Positions 60,765 through 64,000 of a stretch of 64,000 bases of DNA are shown here, piece by piece. Position 1 is the stretch's first letter. Each line of letters opens with the position of its first letter. Source of the DNA: Chloroflexota bacterium (lineage in GTDB: Bacteria > Chloroflexota > Anaerolineae > Anaerolineales > Anaerolineaceae); NCBI GenBank assembly GCA_016887485.1, contig CP069394.1, forward strand, positions 1,736,001-1,800,000. Reading direction: 5' to 3'. The notes beneath the pieces were generated by a model. That model did no database searches, was not told the DNA's origin, and was given only the letters and a program-made list of their open reading frames with translations. The position numbers were made by a program, and so were the translations under genes.

Positions 60765-61385
60765 ATGTCAAATATCATCCTGCGCCCTAACGCTGCACCT
60801 GTTTACCGATTCCTGAGCACCATCCTGTCGCGTGATCTTGCCCCCGGCAAGATTTTGGATTGCGGCGCAGGTGGCCCGCTGCCACCCCTGGCGATTTTCG
60901 CCCAGCAGGGTTTTGATTGCTGGGGCATCGACATCTCGGACCAGCAGCTCGAAAAGGCCAAATCCTATGCCGAAGAGCAGGATTTGACAATCCACCTCCA
61001 AAAAGGCGATATGCGCCGGATGCCCTTTGAGAACGCAGATTTTGATTTCGTCTATGAACATTTCGCCATGTGCCACATGAGCAAAGCAGACACCGCCCAA
61101 TCCATCCGGGAGATGCACCGGGTGTTGAAGCCGGGTGGGTTGTGCTTCCTGGGCTTCATCTCCGATGAATGCTTCCCCAAGAGCGGCTTCGGGGTCGAAC
61201 AGGCCCCAGGCGAGTATTATGGACAGGAAGGCGACAAGATGACCCTGCACAGCATGTTTTCCGTACCGGAGGCTGAGGGGTTGCTGACCGATTGGAAAAT
61301 CCTCTCCAAGCAGAAATGGACCTCGTATCAATTAGACGAAGAATCGCAGTATGTGCATCTATACTACATATTGCAGAAAGCCTGA
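60765..61385 (+). CDS. Class I SAM-dependent methyltransferase
   Basis: A 206-residue methyltransferase starting at ATG 60765 behind GGGAGG; a reading from 60633 would overlap the C45 gene and lacks a ribosome site. Motif I ILDCGAGGPLPPLAIFAQQG near residue 32; acidic residue after beta-2 in WGIDIS; MRRMPFENADFDFVYEHF (motif post II) near residue 83; HRVLKPGGLCFLGFIS near residue 120. Substrate unknown. The first 20 codons have a broken copy upstream (58274). Confidence 0.88.
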   Translation: MSNIILRPNAAPVYRFLSTILSRDLAPGKILDCGAGGPLPPLAIFAQQGFDCWGIDISDQQLEKAKSYAEEQDLTIHLQKGDMRRMPFENADFDFVYEHFAMCHMSKADTAQSIREMHRVLKPGGLCFLGFISDECFPKSGFGVEQAPGEYYGQEGDKMTLHSMFSVPEAEGLLTDWKILSKQKWTSYQLDEESQYVHLYYILQKA

Positions 61386-61397
61386 ACCGGCCCGGAA

Positions 61398-63506
61398 ATG
61401 TCCGATAGCCCAACCTCACCCGTGAGCACTAAGAGCGCCAGCAGCCGCTTGGCCGTCTGGTTGTTCCTGCTGGGGATCGCGGTCTATCTGCTCACCCGGT
61501 TGATCGGTCTGGCGGATTTCCCAATATACTTCTTCACCGATGAAGCCATCCAGACCCAGCAAGCCACTGACCTCGTCTCCCGCGGCTTTCGGGACGGCGC
61601 AGGGGTCTTCCTGCCTACCTATTTCGAAAACGGCGGGCAGTTCAACCTAAGCCTGTCGGTTTATGCCCAATTGATTCCCACCCTGATCTTTGGCAAGCAT
61701 GTGTGGGTCACCCGCGGTACCGCCGTGCTGCTCACCTTAGTGGCCGCGGCCAGCCTGGGACTGACGTTCAAAGATGCCTTCAAGAGCCGTACCTGGTGGC
61801 TGGCCCCACTGCTGCTGGCGGCCGTCCCCGCGTGGTTCCTGCATTCCCGCACGGCTTTCGAGACCACCCTGATGGTCTCCTTTTACGCCGCCTTTCTCGC
61901 CTTCTACCTCCGTTACCGGAGCGATCACCCAGAATTCCTCTACCCAGCATTGATCGCCGGTGCGCTGGCTTTCTATAGTTACAGCCCCGGGCAGGTGATC
62001 GTAGTGGTCACCGGGTTGATGCTGCTAGCCGCTGATGCCCGCTATCACTGGCAGCATCGCAAAGCCGCGCTCAAGGGGCTGGCTCTGATCATCCTCCTGG
62101 CCCTGCCCTACTTGCGGTTCACACTCACCGAGGGCGGCGCACAGTTCCAACACCTGACGCTGTTAAATTCCTACTGGGTCAAGCCATTCTCCTTTTGGGA
62201 GAAGATCGGGATGTACTTCGTCCGCTATCTCAAAGGGCTCAACCCCTTCTATTGGTTCTGGCCCAATCCCTCGTTGATTGAAAGAATCTGGCCTGGTGTC
62301 ACCCTGCCCACCTGGCTTTTCTCAACCCAGTTCGACCTGGCACGGCACACGATGTTTGGCTACGGGCACATCTTCTGGGCGACCTTCCCCTTCTGGCTGG
62401 CAGGGCTGATCCGCTGCATCCGCCGCTTCCGGGACCCTGCCCACCGCACCTTGATCCTTGCCACCCTGGCTGCCCCATCCGGGGCGGCACTTGTCGATTG
62501 GGGGATCACCCGCGGGCTGGTCTTCATCATCCCGGCCACGCTGATGATCGCTCTTGGCCTGGAAATGGCCGCGACCTGGCTGCGGTCGAAGTGGCTCCGG
62601 CTGAGCCGGACGCTGATCTGGCTGGCTGTGTTCGCGGTTCTCACCGGCTTCAGCTTCTGGATGATGACGGACGCTCTGACCAACGGACCCACCTGGACGG
62701 ATAATTACGGCCTGGACGGGATGCAGTACGGCGCGCGGCAGGTCTTCCCTCGGGCGGCTGAGATCGCCAAATCCGAAGCGGATACCACCGTCTATGTCAG
62801 CTCCACCTGGGCCAACGGCTCGGATGTGCTCCTGCGCTACTTTGCAGACGGCATCCCCAACCTGCAGATGGGAAATATCAACGCCTGGGCGCTGGATTAC
62901 CGCCCTTTGGATGACAGCATACTGTTCGTGATGACCGAAGATGACCTGGACTTCATCTACTCTTGCGGTAAGTTCACGGATATCAACATAGAAGAAACGC
63001 TCGCCTATCCGGATGGCAGCCCAGGATTTTATTTCGTCCGCCTGGCATATGTCCCGGAGATCCTCGATATTCTGGCGCAAGAACGCGAGGCGCGACAGGC
63101 CCTGATCACCACCGAGATGCTGCTGGACGGCCGGCAGGTCACCGTGGCGCATTCCGCACTGGACACCAACGAGATCGCCCACGCCTTCGATGGTGACCCC
63201 ACTACCCTGATCCGCACCCTCGAGGCCAACCCGCTGAAGATCGTCCTGAGTTATCCTGAACCGGTCCAGCTCCAATCCGCCACCCTGCTGATCGGCGGTC
63301 CGCCCACCCGGGTCACTGTGGCAGCCTACCTTGCGGGGGACCAGGTCGCCAGCCAAACCCAGGAAGTCGGGCAATCACCGGTCACCCGGGAGCTCACCCT
63401 GACCTTTGATGAGCAAGTGACCGTGGACGAAATCCAAATCGAGGTGCTCAGCGTTTACGATGGCGAGATTGCCCACGTGCACCTCTGGGAAATCACGCTG
63501 AAATAA
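61398..63506 (+). CDS. GT39-like (ArnT/PMT-type) membrane glycosyltransferase
   Basis: A 702-residue protein with about ten to twelve membrane helices in residues 15-430 and a soluble extracellular C-terminal domain. The first loop has YFFTDEAIQTQQATDL with the Asp-Glu that binds the lipid-linked sugar in GT-C enzymes of the ArnT/GT39 type, and HSRTAFETTLMVSFYAAF in a later loop is also typical. It would transfer a sugar from polyprenyl phosphate to an outside acceptor. The C-terminal domain (about 590-702) is beta-rich and may bind glycan. It starts 12 bases after the methyltransferase stop. Confidence 0.8.
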   Translation: MSDSPTSPVSTKSASSRLAVWLFLLGIAVYLLTRLIGLADFPIYFFTDEAIQTQQATDLVSRGFRDGAGVFLPTYFENGGQFNLSLSVYAQLIPTLIFGKHVWVTRGTAVLLTLVAAASLGLTFKDAFKSRTWWLAPLLLAAVPAWFLHSRTAFETTLMVSFYAAFLAFYLRYRSDHPEFLYPALIAGALAFYSYSPGQVIVVVTGLMLLAADARYHWQHRKAALKGLALIILLALPYLRFTLTEGGAQFQHLTLLNSYWVKPFSFWEKIGMYFVRYLKGLNPFYWFWPNPSLIERIWPGVTLPTWLFSTQFDLARHTMFGYGHIFWATFPFWLAGLIRCIRRFRDPAHRTLILATLAAPSGAALVDWGITRGLVFIIPATLMIALGLEMAATWLRSKWLRLSRTLIWLAVFAVLTGFSFWMMTDALTNGPTWTDNYGLDGMQYGARQVFPRAAEIAKSEADTTVYVSSTWANGSDVLLRYFADGIPNLQMGNINAWALDYRPLDDSILFVMTEDDLDFIYSCGKFTDINIEETLAYPDGSPGFYFVRLAYVPEILDILAQEREARQALITTEMLLDGRQVTVAHSALDTNEIAHAFDGDPTTLIRTLEANPLKIVLSYPEPVQLQSATLLIGGPPTRVTVAAYLAGDQVASQTQEVGQSPVTRELTLTFDEQVTVDEIQIEVLSVYDGEIAHVHLWEITLK

Positions 63507-63814
63507 AATCTCTTCTCCAAAATATGCATCCAGACCTTTTGGTATAGAAAATGGTCATCAACCTGCTTTCTCATTTATATGAGAACCCCTTTCTGCCTGC
63601 CACACTCCGTTTGCAGGCATCCTTCCCCTGGGATCAGGGGAAGGAATGAGGATAGGGTCGTTTATTGGTTTTATAAGATCATTTCAACGTGACCTTTACT
63701 CACGGATTATATTGAATTACATTTTGTTTCACCCTCAAAGCGCCGTTTCACCAGAGAACAAAAGGTATAATAGTCTCAGAATTTTTTACCCACTCACCAT
63801 AATCAGAGGGAGCC
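63507..63814. other. 308-base intergenic region with three stem-loops
   Basis: Contains TCTCAT / ATGAGA (near 63579-63594), TGCCTGC / GCAGGCA (63594-63619), and a 10-bp perfect stem CCTTCCCCTG / CAGGGGAAGG (63621-63644), in a row. The last may terminate the GT39-like gene although no T run follows. A TATAAT box at 63766-63771 probably drives the next gene. Confidence 0.5.
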
Positions 63815-64000
63815 ATGTCAACCAAATTAAACTGGATTGATGAGGAACTTGAAAACCTGAAGGATTCAGGCCTGTATAACCGGATTCGCACACTCAGCTC
63901 ACCGCAGGGTGCCTGGTTGGTCGTTGACGGCAAGCGAGTCCTCAATTTCTGCTCGAACAACTACCTGGGGCTGGCCAATCACCCCAAACTGGTCCAGGCT
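63815..64000 (+). CDS. kbl: 2-amino-3-ketobutyrate CoA ligase / AONS-type enzyme (partial)
   Basis: The first 62 codons of a PLP-dependent alpha-oxoamine synthase, cut by the window end. ATG 63815 follows AGAGGGAG. The peptide contains [20 protein letters not shown] and the strongly conserved [18 protein letters not shown] (F-x-S-N-N-Y-L-G-L), shared by glycine C-acetyltransferase (Kbl) and 8-amino-7-oxononanoate synthase (BioF). The [14 protein letters not shown] segment fits Kbl better, but the catalytic Lys is outside the window. Confidence 0.85.
   Translation, partial: MSTKLNWIDEELENLKDSGLYNRIRTLSSPQGAWLVVDGKRVLNFCSNNYLGLANHPKLVQA

Noticed and set aside
62322-63374. Minus-strand reading frame of 350 codons opposite the GT39-like gene.
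   Set aside because: Biased composition (many Gln, Arg, Gly and Asp) typical of a shadow frame; no likely start signal.

Overview
The window looks like a chromosomal segment of a Gram-positive-type (monoderm) Chloroflexota bacterium, most likely class Anaerolineae. This is inferred from gene content, not from a marker gene. The clues are a complete tad (Flp) pilus locus without a secretin, a DUF5317 membrane protein next to a very large MalT/SARP-type ATPase regulator, secreted proteins with Thr-Pro-rich tails, GatCAB amidotransferase, a fused E1 alpha-beta dehydrogenase and corrinoid methyltransferase parts. No rRNA, prophage, CRISPR array or complete insertion sequence was seen.

Layout. 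1-3.4 kb: the end of a hexapeptide acyltransferase and three glycosyltransferases in one overlapping operon (envelope polysaccharide). 3.5-7.2 kb (minus): aldo/keto reductase, PAP2 phosphatase, phosphoglucomutase. 7.3-9.1 kb: YcxB-like protein, SlyD-like isomerase, tRNA-Glu(CTC), and two nearly identical 152-bp palindromic repeats separated by a broken copy of the tRNA 3' half. 9.1-12.6 kb: corrinoid protein, DUF362 ferredoxin-like protein, RNase PH, a membrane protein. 12.8-15.8 kb: LCP-family lipoprotein and secreted lytic-transglycosylase-like protein. 15.9-20.9 kb (minus): YtxH protein, then a three-gene operon (48-aa peptide, DUF5317 protein, 73-aa peptide) beside a 1,100-residue MalT/BTAD regulator. 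21.1-24.2 kb: YjbQ, TIGR00266/AIM24, ICMT-like and aminoglycoside-phosphotransferase-like genes.

24.2-38.2 kb: the tad locus. Prepilin peptidase reads rightward. Two Flp pilins, a transglycosylase-like protein, two TadE-like, two TadG-like, CpaB, CpaE/TadZ, TadB, TadC, a TPR/LysM-like membrane protein and the TadA ATPase read leftward. A 20-bp perfect hairpin separates a pilin gene from the assembly genes. 38.4-44.1 kb (minus): GT-C-like membrane protein, DUF192 protein, and lipoyl E2 plus fused E1 of a 2-oxoacid dehydrogenase complex. 44.3-51.4 kb (minus): UroD/MtaA-like protein, then a six-gene sugar uptake and breakdown operon (binding protein, permease, ATPase, LacD/YihT-type aldolase, ROK kinase, P-loop kinase) divergent from a GntR/UTRA regulator.

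52.4-54.5 kb is a gene-poor stretch with small membrane proteins and repeats. 54.5-58.1 kb (minus): tRNA-Gly(TCC) and gatC-gatA-gatB. 58.1-61.4 kb: an AT-rich AbiH/SIR2-like gene inserted between duplicated segments that include a truncated copy of the methyltransferase start, followed by a C45 acyltransferase/hydrolase and the intact methyltransferase. 61.4-64 kb: a GT39-like glycosyltransferase and the start of a 2-amino-3-ketobutyrate CoA ligase/AONS-type enzyme that runs off the window.

The most original targets are the small-peptide/DUF5317 operon beside the MalT/BTAD regulator, the secretin-less tad locus with its own transglycosylase paralogue and LysM-like TPR protein, the tRNA-Glu-associated repeat duplication, and the AbiH/SIR2-like island.
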